A DNA stretch of 64,000 nucleotides from Streptomyces sp. NBC_00376 (GTDB lineage Bacteria > Actinomycetota > Actinomycetes > Streptomycetales > Streptomycetaceae), in assembly GCF_036077095.1 (NCBI RefSeq), contig NZ_CP107960.1, forward strand, positions 310,001 through 374,000, in the 5' to 3' direction. Numbering within the stretch: the first letter of the stretch is position 1; every line of letters starts with the position of its first letter. The position numbers and the translations under genes were made by a program. Positions 63,976 through 64,000 of the stretch are shown one piece after another. A model generated the notes under the pieces. The model was given only the letters and a program-made list of their open reading frames with translations. It made no database searches and was not told the origin of the DNA.

Positions 63976-64000
63976 ATGTCAGAGGATCCAACGCCCCGTT
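63976..64000 (+). CDS. Possible start of a gene cut by the window end
   Basis: ATG 63976 begins MSEDPTPR and runs out of the window. An AT-rich promoter-like stretch lies before it. Too little is visible to name it. Confidence 0.3.

Overview
This window reads as actinobacterial, most likely Streptomyces. Base composition is very GC-rich, codons end in G or C, GTG starts are common, and gene families typical of Streptomyces recur: an ECF41-like sigma factor with a carboxymuconolactone decarboxylase partner, a mycothiol-dependent DinB-fold enzyme, MocR, HxlR and TetR regulators, type VII secretion relics, and sugar ABC permeases with no ATPase gene beside them. No rRNA, tRNA, CRISPR array or prophage was found.

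The window has two halves of different character. From 1 to about 45.6 kb it is a mosaic of short single genes separated by broken genes and insertion-sequence debris. Relics of IS630 (1859, 16675, 41062, 44893), IS256 (5884), IS701 (21008), ISL3 (24395, 38665), IS5-like (23150, 35758, 36250) and a TniB-type ATPase (13075) are visible. Two elements look complete: an IS701 element with CTAG duplications (17415-18856) and an IS3 element (31965-33266). Broken chromosomal genes include a mycosin/type VII secretion stretch, a response regulator, a SET-domain protein, a mycothiol-dependent enzyme, a cyanase, an S1 protease, a GNAT protein, an SRPBCC protein and a Ser/Thr kinase. This pattern suits the unstable chromosome arm of a Streptomyces, although sequencing indels could explain some single frameshifts.

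Intact genes in the left half include a PLP-dependent dehydratase, a histidine phosphatase, a secreted alpha/beta hydrolase, a TetR regulator with two matching operators, the ECF41-like sigma factor and its decarboxylase partner, a conserved Cys-rich protein of unknown function, a tautomerase, an HxlR/NAD(P)H-oxidoreductase pair, an old-yellow-enzyme protein, an MBL-fold hydrolase, a MocR fragment facing a DJ-1/PfpI protein, an ANT-like nucleotidyltransferase and an isochorismatase-family hydrolase.

From 45.6 kb to the right end nearly every gene is intact. After an MFS drug exporter comes a coherent carbohydrate locus (47.5-60.8 kb). A ROK repressor lies upstream of a tightly coupled operon: lipoprotein binding protein, two permeases, and a GH20 beta-N-acetylhexosaminidase. 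On the other strand are a secreted endonuclease/exonuclease/phosphatase-family protein, a secreted right-handed beta-helix protein, a LacI repressor and a GH2 beta-mannosidase. GH20 plus GH2 mannosidase plus a sugar importer suggests use of GlcNAc/mannose-containing glycans, such as N-glycan cores or fungal and plant glycoproteins. This is inference. The permeases probably use a shared ATPase of the MsiK type encoded elsewhere. The window closes with a DUF402 protein, a DinB-family protein, a small membrane protein and a methyltransferase.
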